A DNA stretch of 64,000 nt, taken from positions 108,946 to 172,945 of the forward strand of contig NZ_JAJQYA010000007.1 of NCBI RefSeq assembly GCF_021729155.1. The letters run 5' to 3'. Below, one piece after another: positions 29,612 to 38,931 of the stretch. How positions within the stretch are numbered: the stretch's first letter is position 1; every line of letters starts with the position of its first letter. Position numbers and translations under genes: made by a program. This DNA comes from Membranihabitans marinus. GTDB taxonomy: Bacteria > Bacteroidota > Bacteroidia > Chitinophagales > Saprospiraceae. Under the pieces are notes generated by a model. That model was not told the DNA's origin, did no database searches, and worked only from the letters and a program-made list of their open reading frames with translations.

Positions 29612-29716
29612 TGTTACCAGCATATTGAAACAAATCATCAGATGGTACTGTGTTCTTCCACGGACTTTGGAAGAAATTGTATTTAATAATTAGCGTAACC
29701 ATTAAAAACCATTAAA
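29612..29716 (+). ncRNA. Conserved structured susC leader, copy 2
   Basis: It shares three blocks with 18907-19011 (TGTTACCAGCATA, ATCAGATGGT, TTTAATAATTAGCGTAACC). The variable middle forms an 8-bp perfect hairpin, TTCTTCCA (29653-29660) with TGGAAGAA (29668-29675), unrelated in sequence to the hairpin at the same place in copy 1. ATGGT and ACCAT can pair around it. Located between fecR and susC, ending at the ATG. Confidence 0.6.
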
Positions 29717-32700
29717 ATGTACAAAATCTTTACTAATAGTAGGAAAAATCGGTTTCTGATGCGGGTCAGTTTGATCTATATATTCTTGTGGGTTTGTGGC
29801 CTTCAGCTTTTGACAGCTTCAAATAGCAAAGGGCAAAGTTTGGAAGATATATTGGTAACGGTCGAAATGAACGACATAGGATTAGAATCCATTATCAAAA
29901 AAATAGAATTACAAACGCAATTAACCTTTGCTTATCTTCCATCGGAAGTTAAAAAATATCAAGACATTTCATTAAGACCAGGTCAACAAAGTGTTAAGTT
30001 TGTTTTAGATCAAGCTTTATCATCCACTATTCTTGGATATAAATATATTGAAAATAGTGTTATTTTATTTCCAAAGGAGGTGATTAAGACTAAAGACAGT
30101 CAGTCTATAATTGAAAGCAATTTTATACCAACCTCTTCTAAAGAAGTAAAAAAGATTAATAGGAAGGAAGAGGTAGTTTTAAAATTACAGCCTCGTAATT
30201 TCATAGAACTTTCAAATAAAAAATTGGTTTTGGATGTATCTGGTCAAGTAGTCAGTGAGCAAGGAGAACCATTGATTGGAGTAAATGTACTGGTCAAAGG
30301 AACCAATATTGGTACAGCTACTGATTTTGACGGTCGATTTACTTTGACAGGAGTAGATGAACAAGGGGTTTTATTGATCTCTTACATAGGTTATCAAAGT
30401 CAGGAAATTCCATTAAATGGTAAAAGTCAAATAACCGTTACCCTAGTAGAAGATTCACAAACCTTAGATCAAGTTGTCGTGGTGGGCTACGGTACACAAA
30501 AGAAAACATCATTAACTTCAGCTGTTTCAAATTTAAATGGAAATGATATAGCTACATCTCCAGTTGCAAATTTAAGTAATAGTATTGGAGGTAGGTTGTC
30601 TGGATTAATTGTTAGACAGAATACTGGGGAGCCAGGAAGAGACGCTAGTAACATATTTGTTCGAGGAGTATCCACTACAGGAAATACTCAACCATTGTTG
30701 GTGGTAGATGGCATTCCGAGAAATTTTCAACATTTAGATCCCAATACCATTGAATCAGTAACGGTATTAAAGGATGCCGCAGCAGTTGCGCCATATGGAG
30801 TAGCTGGAGCCAATGGTGTAATCTTGGTTACTACAAAAAAAGGACAAAAAGGTGAACCTAGTATTACTTATAATGGTTACTATGGATTTCAAAATCCAAC
30901 AGTATTACCTGAATTTCCGTCTGCTTTTGAATATGCTCAATTGAAAAATCAAGCTAGTATTAATGTTGGAGGAAATCCTTTATATAGCGAAACTGATTTA
31001 CGAAAATTTAAGGATGGCAGTGATCCTGATAGCCATCCAACACAAAATATTTATGATTTATTATTTGAAAAAAATACACCATTAACATCACATAATATTG
31101 AGGTAACTGGAGGTACTGAAAAATTAAAATATTATTCTAGTGTCGGTTACCAATATCAAGCTGGATTATGGAAGCCTACTAATCAGGAACGGTATAATTA
31201 TTCATTAAATCTTGAATCTAATGTCACTAATTCTACTGTAGTTTCATTCAGTGTAACAGGAAGAGAACAAATTAATACTTCACCTCCGATATCAACAGGA
31301 AGAATATTTGAATTAATTCATTATGCTCCACCTACCACTCCAATTTTGTTTTCTAATGGAGAAAGTGGCACATATGTATGGAATAATGTACATGGAAGTG
31401 GTAGTGAAAAAGTTAATACATCTCAAATTTTTTCTCAGCTTAGTATAAAGCAAAATCTTCCATTTGTCAAAGGGTTAAACTTTAAAGGTACTATTGCTTT
31501 TGATCCAACTTTAATACGGACAAAATCATTTAGAACTCCATCTCATCTATGGTCAGTTGATACAACACAGAGCCCTTATGTGTTTATAGACGGTATTTTT
31601 GAGCAAACTAAACCTTCATTAGACCAAAGTATGGTCTATAATAACCAATTGACTTATCAAGCAAGTTTGAACTATGGAAATAGTTTTGGTAAAAATAATT
31701 TAAATGCTTTATTAGTATATGAGGCTAAATCAAATAATTCTGAGGAGTTTGGAGCTGCTAGAAGAAATTATAATTTAACCATTGATGAATTAAGTCTAGG
31801 AAGTTCTTCATTGGCAGATTTGAGTAATTATGGAATCTCTTCAAGTGCTCGACAGCTTGGTTTAGTATATAGAGTGTCATATGATTTTGCTGGTAAGTAT
31901 TTGTTTGAGGCTAGCGGTAGATATGATGGGCACTATTATTTCTCACCTGATAATCGTTTTGGGTTCTTCCCAGCTTTCTCTGCGGGTTGGAGATTGTCTG
32001 AAGAAAAATTTTTAAAAGAAAATACTTGGCTGGATAATTTAAAACTAAGGGTTTCATATGGTGAATCTGGTGCATTGGCTGGGTCTGCTTTTCAATATTT
32101 AAGTTTATTCAATGTGTATGGCCCCGCTGCCGTTATAGATGGTGTTGCAGTTCAAGCTGCCTCAGAAGGATTGGAACCTAATCCAAATATAACATGGGAG
32201 AGAGCTCAGAAGTCAAATGTTGGTTTTGAAATTAATTTGTTAAGAGGTCTTTTTAATCTAGAAATGGATTTGTTTTATGAGTTAAGAAATAATATGTTAA
32301 CAAGTCCTACTGTGGTGGTACCAGCTGAATATGGAGTTGGTTTAAGTCAAGTAAATGCAGGGAAAATGTCAAATCAAGGGTTAGATCTTAATTTGACTTC
32401 CTTTCACAAATTAAATCAAGATATAAACATTTCCTTTGGGGGGAATTTTACTTATGCTAAAAACAAACTTATAGAAATATTTGAATCTGATGCCACTTAT
32501 AGTAATCCAAATAGAAAACGAACTGGGAGACCTCTTGGTACTGAATTTGGGTATGAAGCGGTTGGATATTTTCAGGTAGATGATTTTGATTCTGAAGGAA
32601 ATTTAAAGTCAGGAATTGCCACTCAGCCTTGGGGGCAAGTTTTTCCAGGTGATGTAAGATATAAGGATGTGAATGGAGATGGTAAAATAAACTTAGAAGA

Positions 32701-33199
32701 TGAAGTTCCAATTGGAGAGGCTGATGTGCCGCAGATTATATATGGTTTGTTTTTAAATGCAGATTATAAAAAATTAACTTTAGATGTATTGTTTCAAGGT
32801 GCTGCTAAAACAAATATATATGGGCCTAGCGGTTATTGGCATCCATTTAATAATGGTAGGAGTGCCTATGTAAGTAATTTAGATTATTGGACTGAAGATA
32901 ATCCAAATGCATCACATGCTAGACTTACTCCCTCGCCAACCGCTAATAATAGTCAAAAATCATCTTATTTGATGTTTAATTCAAAATATATTAGGCTAAA
33001 GAGTATAACGCTAGCCTATACATTACCAAGTGCGGTAAATTCTAAGTTATCTGCTCAGAATTTGAGAGTATATTTTTCTGCTCAAAATTTATTAACGTTT
33101 ACACCCATTATAAATTATGATCCAGAAATAATTAACTCACAAGGGTTGGATTATCCTCAGCAAAAAGTAGTTACTATTGGACTTAATTTAACATTTTAA
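29717..33199 (+). CDS. SusC/RagA-family TonB-dependent transporter with STN domain (locus 2, second)
   Basis: 1160 residues. Basic start MYKIFTNSRKNRFLMR then a hydrophobic export signal ending near residue 35. STN about 45-115 (LESIIKKIELQTQLTFAYL). Carboxypeptidase-like regulatory domain about 173-250 (VSGQVVSEQGEPLIGVNVLV). TonB box/plug from 257 (VVVVGYGTQKKTSLTS), signature VTVLKDAAAVAPYGVAGANG near 350. Barrel with a calcium-loop-like DVNGDGKINLEDE near 984. It is a paralogue of the protein at 19012, most similar in the signalling region, and pairs with the SusD 10 bases downstream. Confidence 0.95.
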   Translation: MYKIFTNSRKNRFLMRVSLIYIFLWVCGLQLLTASNSKGQSLEDILVTVEMNDIGLESIIKKIELQTQLTFAYLPSEVKKYQDISLRPGQQSVKFVLDQALSSTILGYKYIENSVILFPKEVIKTKDSQSIIESNFIPTSSKEVKKINRKEEVVLKLQPRNFIELSNKKLVLDVSGQVVSEQGEPLIGVNVLVKGTNIGTATDFDGRFTLTGVDEQGVLLISYIGYQSQEIPLNGKSQITVTLVEDSQTLDQVVVVGYGTQKKTSLTSAVSNLNGNDIATSPVANLSNSIGGRLSGLIVRQNTGEPGRDASNIFVRGVSTTGNTQPLLVVDGIPRNFQHLDPNTIESVTVLKDAAAVAPYGVAGANGVILVTTKKGQKGEPSITYNGYYGFQNPTVLPEFPSAFEYAQLKNQASINVGGNPLYSETDLRKFKDGSDPDSHPTQNIYDLLFEKNTPLTSHNIEVTGGTEKLKYYSSVGYQYQAGLWKPTNQERYNYSLNLESNVTNSTVVSFSVTGREQINTSPPISTGRIFELIHYAPPTTPILFSNGESGTYVWNNVHGSGSEKVNTSQIFSQLSIKQNLPFVKGLNFKGTIAFDPTLIRTKSFRTPSHLWSVDTTQSPYVFIDGIFEQTKPSLDQSMVYNNQLTYQASLNYGNSFGKNNLNALLVYEAKSNNSEEFGAARRNYNLTIDELSLGSSSLADLSNYGISSSARQLGLVYRVSYDFAGKYLFEASGRYDGHYYFSPDNRFGFFPAFSAGWRLSEEKFLKENTWLDNLKLRVSYGESGALAGSAFQYLSLFNVYGPAAVIDGVAVQAASEGLEPNPNITWERAQKSNVGFEINLLRGLFNLEMDLFYELRNNMLTSPTVVVPAEYGVGLSQVNAGKMSNQGLDLNLTSFHKLNQDINISFGGNFTYAKNKLIEIFESDATYSNPNRKRTGRPLGTEFGYEAVGYFQVDDFDSEGNLKSGIATQPWGQVFPGDVRYKDVNGDGKINLEDEVPIGEADVPQIIYGLFLNADYKKLTLDVLFQGAAKTNIYGPSGYWHPFNNGRSAYVSNLDYWTEDNPNASHARLTPSPTANNSQKSSYLMFNSKYIRLKSITLAYTLPSAVNSKLSAQNLRVYFSAQNLLTFTPIINYDPEIINSQGLDYPQQKVVTIGLNLTF

Positions 33200-33209
33200 A
33201 TAATAAATA

Positions 33210-34856
33210 ATGAGAGTAATAAATATAATAAAAGTAGTATGTGTATTGTGTACTATTGCTTCCTTTAATTCTTGTCAAGATTATTTAGAAGTAACTCCTA
33301 AATCATCCGTATCTGAAACAACACTTTGGAGTGAATCTGGGAATGCAGAGCTGTTTTTAAATGGGATTTACGGAAGTATACGCGGGCCGATTGATTTTTT
33401 TGATCATGGCGATAACTTTACGGATAATACTATAAGCCAATATTTGTGGTCAAATAGCAGAAGTCGATATGTATTAGGAATTTCAGATCCATCGACCACC
33501 TCCAATTTACAACAATGGAATTCGTACGATAAAATTAGAAAGTGCAATGTATTTATTTCAAATATTGAAAGTAGTGATATTCAGGGTGATTGGAAGAAAT
33601 TAAGAATTGCTGAAGCTAGGTTTTTACGAGCTTATTTTTATTCTATTTTATGGACTTCATATGGCGGAGTACCTATTATTACTGATGTACTGGATCGAAA
33701 TGAACAAGGAGATGAAATATTTAGAGCTAGAAATTCAGATGCAGAAACTTTTCAATTTATAGTAAGTGAGTGTGAGGCAATTGTTAATGATTTACCAGTG
33801 GATAATGGTGGAAGTAGAGCGAGCAAAGGATCAGTACTTACATTACAGGCATGGTGTGAATTATTTAATGCAAGTCCATTAAAAAACGAACAAAATATTT
33901 CCGATAGATGGGCGTCAGCTGCTGCAACTTATAAGAAAGTAATGGATTTAAATTATTATAGCTTATTCCCAGATAGAGAAACTTTGTTTTACGAAGCTAA
34001 TAATAACAATTCAGAAATAATTTTTGATAAAAGTTATTTAGGAGGTACTTCAATAGGTAATAGTCGTTCAGGACTCCAACCTATAGGTGTCGTTGGAGGT
34101 ACCCAAAATTCATGGTCAGGAGTGAATGTGACACAAGAATTAGTTGATGAATATTGTATGGCTAATGGACTTCCAATAGATCATCCAGAATCTGGGTATG
34201 ATCCTCAAAACCCTTATCATAATAGAGAAAAAAGATTTTATCAAGATGTGATATTCGATGGCGCTATCTTTAATGGTTTGCCTGCTGTGTATAGGACTGG
34301 ATCTGGAAGTTTAAATGAATTGGATTTAAATTTTGGTTCAACTAATCGTCCTTGTACAGTTTATCATCCAAGAAAGGCAATTGAAGAACAGTATTATGTA
34401 AATGGGCATAATAGATTGAGTAGTGCCAATTGGAGTATTTTTCGGTATGCAGAAGTTTTATTGGGGTATGCTGAAGCCCAGAATGAAGCAGTTGGTCCTG
34501 ATGCTAGTGTTTATGAAGCTATGAATGAAATTCGAGCAAGGGTGGATTTACCCTCTTTGGTTGAAGGGCTAACTCAAGATGAGATGCGTATAGCCATTCA
34601 CCGAGAACGTAGGGTCGAATTATGTTTTGAGGATAAAAGGTGGCCTGATTTAATTCGATTAAAAATTGCTCATCTACGTATTCCAGGGCCACTTCATACA
34701 ATGGTTATCGAAGAAATCAATGGCGTGAAAAAATTTGATGTAGTTGAAACAGGAGGTAATAATCGGGCTTTTGATGAAAATAAAAATTATGTTTTACCAA
34801 TCCCTCAATATGTAATTGATCAGAATTCAAAAATTGATCAAAACCCTGGATATTAA
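33210..34856 (+). CDS. SusD/RagB-family lipoprotein (locus 2, second)
   Basis: 548 residues, lipobox Cys22 (ASFNSC). SusD motifs: AEARFLRAYFYSILWTSYGG near 135, MANGLPIDHPESGYDPQNPY near 320, AIHRERRVELCFEDKRWPDL near 460, and terminal KIDQNPGY. It is the partner of the SusC just upstream. The stop codon lies within the 5' arm of a stem-loop (34853-34889). Confidence 0.95.
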   Translation: MRVINIIKVVCVLCTIASFNSCQDYLEVTPKSSVSETTLWSESGNAELFLNGIYGSIRGPIDFFDHGDNFTDNTISQYLWSNSRSRYVLGISDPSTTSNLQQWNSYDKIRKCNVFISNIESSDIQGDWKKLRIAEARFLRAYFYSILWTSYGGVPIITDVLDRNEQGDEIFRARNSDAETFQFIVSECEAIVNDLPVDNGGSRASKGSVLTLQAWCELFNASPLKNEQNISDRWASAAATYKKVMDLNYYSLFPDRETLFYEANNNNSEIIFDKSYLGGTSIGNSRSGLQPIGVVGGTQNSWSGVNVTQELVDEYCMANGLPIDHPESGYDPQNPYHNREKRFYQDVIFDGAIFNGLPAVYRTGSGSLNELDLNFGSTNRPCTVYHPRKAIEEQYYVNGHNRLSSANWSIFRYAEVLLGYAEAQNEAVGPDASVYEAMNEIRARVDLPSLVEGLTQDEMRIAIHRERRVELCFEDKRWPDLIRLKIAHLRIPGPLHTMVIEEINGVKKFDVVETGGNNRAFDENKNYVLPIPQYVIDQNSKIDQNPGY

Positions 34857-34889
34857 ATCGAATTTTAAGTTCCTTAATATTCGATTTAA
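34853..34889 (+). terminator. Long stem-loop over the susD stop codon (weak terminator or processing site)
   Basis: TTAAATCGAAT (34853-34863) pairs perfectly over 11 bp with ATTCGATTTAA (34879-34889). There is no following T-run, so rho-independent termination is doubtful. It may stabilise the susCD message or dampen expression of the 34935-50003 operon. Confidence 0.45.
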
Positions 34890-34934
34890 GTTATAGAAAT
34901 AATTTGTGATAAATATTTATAATAATACTAAAGT

Positions 34935-36617
34935 ATGAAGAACAATACATTTGACGCTATAGTGATAGGAACTGGGATCAGTGGGGGATGGGCAGCAAAG
35001 GAACTATGTGAAAAAGGTTTAAAAACCTTAGTATTAGAAAGAGGTCGGAATGTAGAGCATATTGTAGATTATGACGATATGGTTCCGTCTTGGGAAACCA
35101 AATATCGAGGTAGAGTAACGAATGAGGATCGCAGAATCAGTCCCGTACAAAGTGGAGTGTATAATTATAACGAAAGGTCAAAAAAATATTTTGTTAATGA
35201 CTTAGATAATCCTTATATCCAGGATAAGCCTTTTGAATGGGCCCGGGGCTATCAAGTAGGTGGACGTAGTTTGATATGGGGCAGACAATGTTATAGAAGG
35301 AGTGAGCTAGACTTTGAAGCCAATGCAAAAGACGGATTTGGTGTAGATTGGCCTATTCGATACAAGGATATTGCTCCATGGTATGATTATGTAGAACCAA
35401 TTGTTGGGGTGTCGGGTTCCAAAGAAGGACTTCCACATTTGCCTGATGGTCAGTTCCAGCCTCCTATGCCCATGAATTGTGTAGAAGCGGAGGTGTCAAG
35501 GCGGATTAAAGGCAAATTTTCCGATGGGAGAATGATAATTCATGGGCGAACAGCGAATCATACTTTGAAGATCGATGATAGAGGTCCATGCCAATACAAA
35601 GGCAGTTGTGGTGCTGGACATGCCTGTTCTTTTGGAGGGTATTTCTCCAGTAATTCTGCTACTTTGCCTATGGCGGCCAAGACTGGGAATATGACTCTAA
35701 GACCATTTTCAATGGTTCAAGAAATACTGTACGATAAGGAGACACAGAGTGCTACTGGCGTTCGAGTCATTGATACGGAGACCTTAGAACAACGAGAGTT
35801 TTTTGCAAGGATAATATTTCTTAATGCTTCGACACTAAATACTACTGCGATATTATTAAATTCAACCTCTGATGTTTTTCCAACAGGATTGGGAAATTCG
35901 AGTGGTCAATTGGGACATAATTTAATGGATATGCCCTATGGTATGGGTGCAAGAGGTACGTATGAGGGATTTGAGGATAAATTTACATTTGGTCGACGAC
36001 CTACGGGTATTTTTGTACCTCGATTCAGAAATATCAATAAATCTACCGAACAAAAAGACTATGTACGTGGATTTACCTATCAAGGTGGGGCAGGAAGAGG
36101 AAGAAAAGCAAGCGAGGGTTTTGGTAGAGGATATAAGGATGGATTAGCAGAACCTGCGGATCAATGGACCATGGCCATTACAGCTTGGGCGGAACACTTA
36201 CCCTATTTTGAAAACAAAATGTATTTACATAAAGAAAAGAAGGACAAATATGGTATGCCCGTTATCTGTGTAGATTGTGAATTTAAGGAAAACGAAGCGG
36301 CCATGGTGGATGATATGATGAACAGTGCTGCCGAGATTCTTGAGATGGGAGGACTTAAAAATATTGAAACTTATAATTGGGAAAAAATCCCTGGTTCTTG
36401 CATTCATGAGACGGGTACCGCTAGAATGGGAAAGGATCCCCAAACATCGGTATTAAACAGATGGAATCAGATGCATGACGTCAAAAATATTTTTATTACC
36501 GATGGTTCTGCCATGTGTTCTTCAGGAACTACCCCAGGTCCTTCAATCACCTACATGGCCTTAACAGCTAGAGCGGTAGATTACGCTGTGAAAGAATTAA
36601 ATAAAAGAAATTTATAA
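34935..36617 (+). CDS. GMC-family FAD-dependent oxidoreductase
   Basis: 560 residues. An FAD-binding Rossmann motif is near the start (VIGTGISGGWAAKEL; glycines 12, 14, 17) with the ribose-binding acidic residue in VLERG. The catalytic His is in HETGTARMG (His491). The C-terminal FAD/active-site segment is IFITDGSAMCSSG, then SITYMALTARAVDYAV. In related Bacteroidota GMC enzymes I recall Asn-Pro before the [ST][IL]TYMALTAR stretch; here the residue is Gly (PGPSITY). It is followed by a gluconate-2-dehydrogenase-subunit-3-like gene, the pairing seen in flavin sugar dehydrogenases that need a small Tat-exported subunit and a cytochrome acceptor (as in glucoside 3-dehydrogenase). A role in sugar or glycoside oxidation in the envelope is therefore likely. 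Confidence 0.88.
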   Translation: MKNNTFDAIVIGTGISGGWAAKELCEKGLKTLVLERGRNVEHIVDYDDMVPSWETKYRGRVTNEDRRISPVQSGVYNYNERSKKYFVNDLDNPYIQDKPFEWARGYQVGGRSLIWGRQCYRRSELDFEANAKDGFGVDWPIRYKDIAPWYDYVEPIVGVSGSKEGLPHLPDGQFQPPMPMNCVEAEVSRRIKGKFSDGRMIIHGRTANHTLKIDDRGPCQYKGSCGAGHACSFGGYFSSNSATLPMAAKTGNMTLRPFSMVQEILYDKETQSATGVRVIDTETLEQREFFARIIFLNASTLNTTAILLNSTSDVFPTGLGNSSGQLGHNLMDMPYGMGARGTYEGFEDKFTFGRRPTGIFVPRFRNINKSTEQKDYVRGFTYQGGAGRGRKASEGFGRGYKDGLAEPADQWTMAITAWAEHLPYFENKMYLHKEKKDKYGMPVICVDCEFKENEAAMVDDMMNSAAEILEMGGLKNIETYNWEKIPGSCIHETGTARMGKDPQTSVLNRWNQMHDVKNIFITDGSAMCSSGTTPGPSITYMALTARAVDYAVKELNKRNL

Positions 36618-36630
36618 TATTTAAAATTAT

Positions 36631-37146
36631 ATGAAACGCAGAGCTTTTATTACAAAGGGGGGCATTTTATTAAGTACAATAACTGTGGGGAGTAATTTTG
36701 TATTAACGACTTCTTGTAGTTCCGATACTGTTGCAGAACTGAGTGGATTAGTTTCTGCAAAGGAGAAAAGGCTGCTCAACGAACTTGGAGCCATTATAAT
36801 CCCGAAAACCGATACCCCAGGAGCTAAGGAGGCTGAAATTGCAGAATACATGGCAGTGATCGTCGAAGATTGCTATTCTGATGAAGACCAAGAAAAATTC
36901 AAATTGAATTTGTCAAATATTGAAATGAAGTGTAGCCAAATGCACAATCGGTCATTTTTGGAATGTTCCCAGGGGGAACGAGAGGATTTAGTAATGGCAT
37001 TGGAAGAGTCTGATGAGAGTTATAGTTCGATTAAAAGTTTTATTACGTCCGCTTATCTATCTTCTAAGATTGGGAAGACAGAGTTCTTTGATTATTATCA
37101 AGTTCCGGGTAAATACGATGGTTGTAGTGAAAAACGCCCATGGTAA
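36631..37146 (+). CDS. Gluconate 2-dehydrogenase subunit 3-like small subunit
   Basis: 171 residues, with a Tat-like signal (MKRRAFITKGGILLSTITVG) ending around a Cys at 30 (TTSCSS), so it may also be lipidated. The remainder is the all-helical small subunit family (PF13618-like): EKRLLNELGAIIIPKTDTPG, then EIAEYMAVIVEDCY. Such subunits chaperone Tat export of the partner GMC dehydrogenase, which has no signal of its own; that fits the leaderless GMC protein encoded 13 bases upstream. Slightly short but complete. Confidence 0.85.
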   Translation: MKRRAFITKGGILLSTITVGSNFVLTTSCSSDTVAELSGLVSAKEKRLLNELGAIIIPKTDTPGAKEAEIAEYMAVIVEDCYSDEDQEKFKLNLSNIEMKCSQMHNRSFLECSQGEREDLVMALEESDESYSSIKSFITSAYLSSKIGKTEFFDYYQVPGKYDGCSEKRPW

Positions 37147-37184
37147 GAATAGCTTCCATTTTTTTATGAAAAGAAGATAGAATT

Positions 37185-38921
37185 ATGAATGATTTTGTGA
37201 ATAGAAGAGCTTTTCTTCGTCAGACCAGTATGGTAGGTTTAGGAGTATCGACATTAGGTGTTGGCTACGGTGCTATTCCAATAACTGAGACAAATGAAAG
37301 ATTGATTTCATCAAAAAACGAAGAATCACTTCATTGGAATGTATTAGACGCTCACTGTGTCTTGGGGCGACATCTCAAATTAAGAGGAGGTGGACTACAT
37401 ACTACTCAAGATCTTTTATCAGAAATGGATCATTATGGAATATCAGAGGCTTTGGTATTGGATAGTTTAAGTAAAGAGAATTTTCCTTGGGATGGGAATC
37501 AACGGATATTACAGTTAACTGAGAAACAACCTCGTTTACATCGTGCTTGGTCTATTGTTCCTTCTTGGACGGAAGAAACAAAACAAACTTCTACTCAGTT
37601 TTATGATTCAATGGTAGAACATGATGTCGAGGCAGTATTTTTATTTCCTAATCAATACCTATTTAATTTATCAGACTGGTGTATTGACGAGATCATTGCA
37701 CCCTTAGCACATCACAAAGTTCCCATTTTTATTAATCCTACAGAGGCAAATGGCAGAGGAGGATCGGATTCTACAGATTGGGACGGTGTTGTCGCTTTGT
37801 GTAAACGGTGGCCCAATTTACCGGTAATCATAAGTGAAGGCAGGATAAGAAGATCCCAACGGTTGCTCTATAAAGCATTTGATGCTTGTCCGAATTTACA
37901 TTTAGAATTGAGTGCATATTGGCTACATAGAGGGATTGAATATATTACTGAAAAATGGGGTGCAGACAGAATGGTTTTTGGCTCAGGATGGCCGAAATTT
38001 GGTCAACATATGACCCTGGTTAATTTAACAACTGCACAAATTAGTGATGCGGACAAAAAATTGGTTGCAGGTGATAATTTAAGAAACCTTTTAAGTTGGA
38101 ATAAACCATTTGAAAAACAAAATATAACGCTACCACCGCCAGAAGATGAATACGTAGCATATGGTCGTTCGGGGAAAAGGCCTGCGGATATGAAGTTTTA
38201 TGATATACATGGTCATTTGGGTGAATACAATGCCCATTACCATGTGCCCAATGCACAGATAGCCGATGTAATAAAGGATGTGGATTACTATGGTATTGAA
38301 AAAGTGTGTGTATTCAGTTTCGCAGGAGTCTATAGCGATGAAAAATTTGGAAATGATATTGTTGTAGATGCTGTTGAGAAATATCCTAAACCCTTAATAG
38401 GATTTACTCTTTTGAATCCACTGCGTGGTGAAAATGAAATGATTGCCGAACTCGAACGAGGAGATAAAAATGGAATGCGAGGTATAAAATTAATTCCAAC
38501 TTATCAAGGATATCCAGTGGAAGGTTCATTAATTGAAATTGCATGTCAGTGGGCCCATGATCATCGTCAGATAATCATAAATCATTATTGGGGATCTGCA
38601 GATCAGGTGGAGAAATTAGTGTCAAAATATCCCAATGCTTGTTTTGTAACAGCCCATACAACTATTGAATATGCTGATGTTATGAAGAGGCATCCCAATT
38701 TATATGTCTGCTCAGTCCCCTTGTTAACGCCACGCAAATGCGAAGAGGTAGTGGAAGCGATTGGGGCAGATCGCTTTTTATTTGGGACAGATTTACTGGA
38801 TTTGCCAATTGGTTGGGGATTAGGACCCATTTTATTCGCAAGAATAAGCGCTGCAGACAAAACATTAATCTTGAAGGACAATCTAAAAAACATATTGACC
38901 AATTACAGTTTATTAAAATAG
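37185..38921 (+). CDS. Tandem amidohydrolase_2-type protein with a Tat signal
   Basis: 578 residues. Twin-arginine signal NRRAFLRQTSMVGLG. Two TIM-barrel amidohydrolase_2 (ACMSD/decarboxylase-like) domains: about 45-310 and 330-575. The second keeps the metal set: HxH at 342/344 (YDIHGHLGEY), His467 (INHYWGS), His491 (TAHTT) and Asp536 (FGTDLLDLP). The first has DAHCVLG in place of HxH and FGSGWP where Asp is expected, so it looks catalytically dead. Members hydrolyse or decarboxylate cyclic substrates such as lactones and aromatic or sugar acids. Together with the GMC dehydrogenase it could act on an oxidised sugar lactone; substrate not known. Confidence 0.82.
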   Translation: MNDFVNRRAFLRQTSMVGLGVSTLGVGYGAIPITETNERLISSKNEESLHWNVLDAHCVLGRHLKLRGGGLHTTQDLLSEMDHYGISEALVLDSLSKENFPWDGNQRILQLTEKQPRLHRAWSIVPSWTEETKQTSTQFYDSMVEHDVEAVFLFPNQYLFNLSDWCIDEIIAPLAHHKVPIFINPTEANGRGGSDSTDWDGVVALCKRWPNLPVIISEGRIRRSQRLLYKAFDACPNLHLELSAYWLHRGIEYITEKWGADRMVFGSGWPKFGQHMTLVNLTTAQISDADKKLVAGDNLRNLLSWNKPFEKQNITLPPPEDEYVAYGRSGKRPADMKFYDIHGHLGEYNAHYHVPNAQIADVIKDVDYYGIEKVCVFSFAGVYSDEKFGNDIVVDAVEKYPKPLIGFTLLNPLRGENEMIAELERGDKNGMRGIKLIPTYQGYPVEGSLIEIACQWAHDHRQIIINHYWGSADQVEKLVSKYPNACFVTAHTTIEYADVMKRHPNLYVCSVPLLTPRKCEEVVEAIGADRFLFGTDLLDLPIGWGLGPILFARISAADKTLILKDNLKNILTNYSLLK

Positions 38922-38931
38922 ATATATTTCT

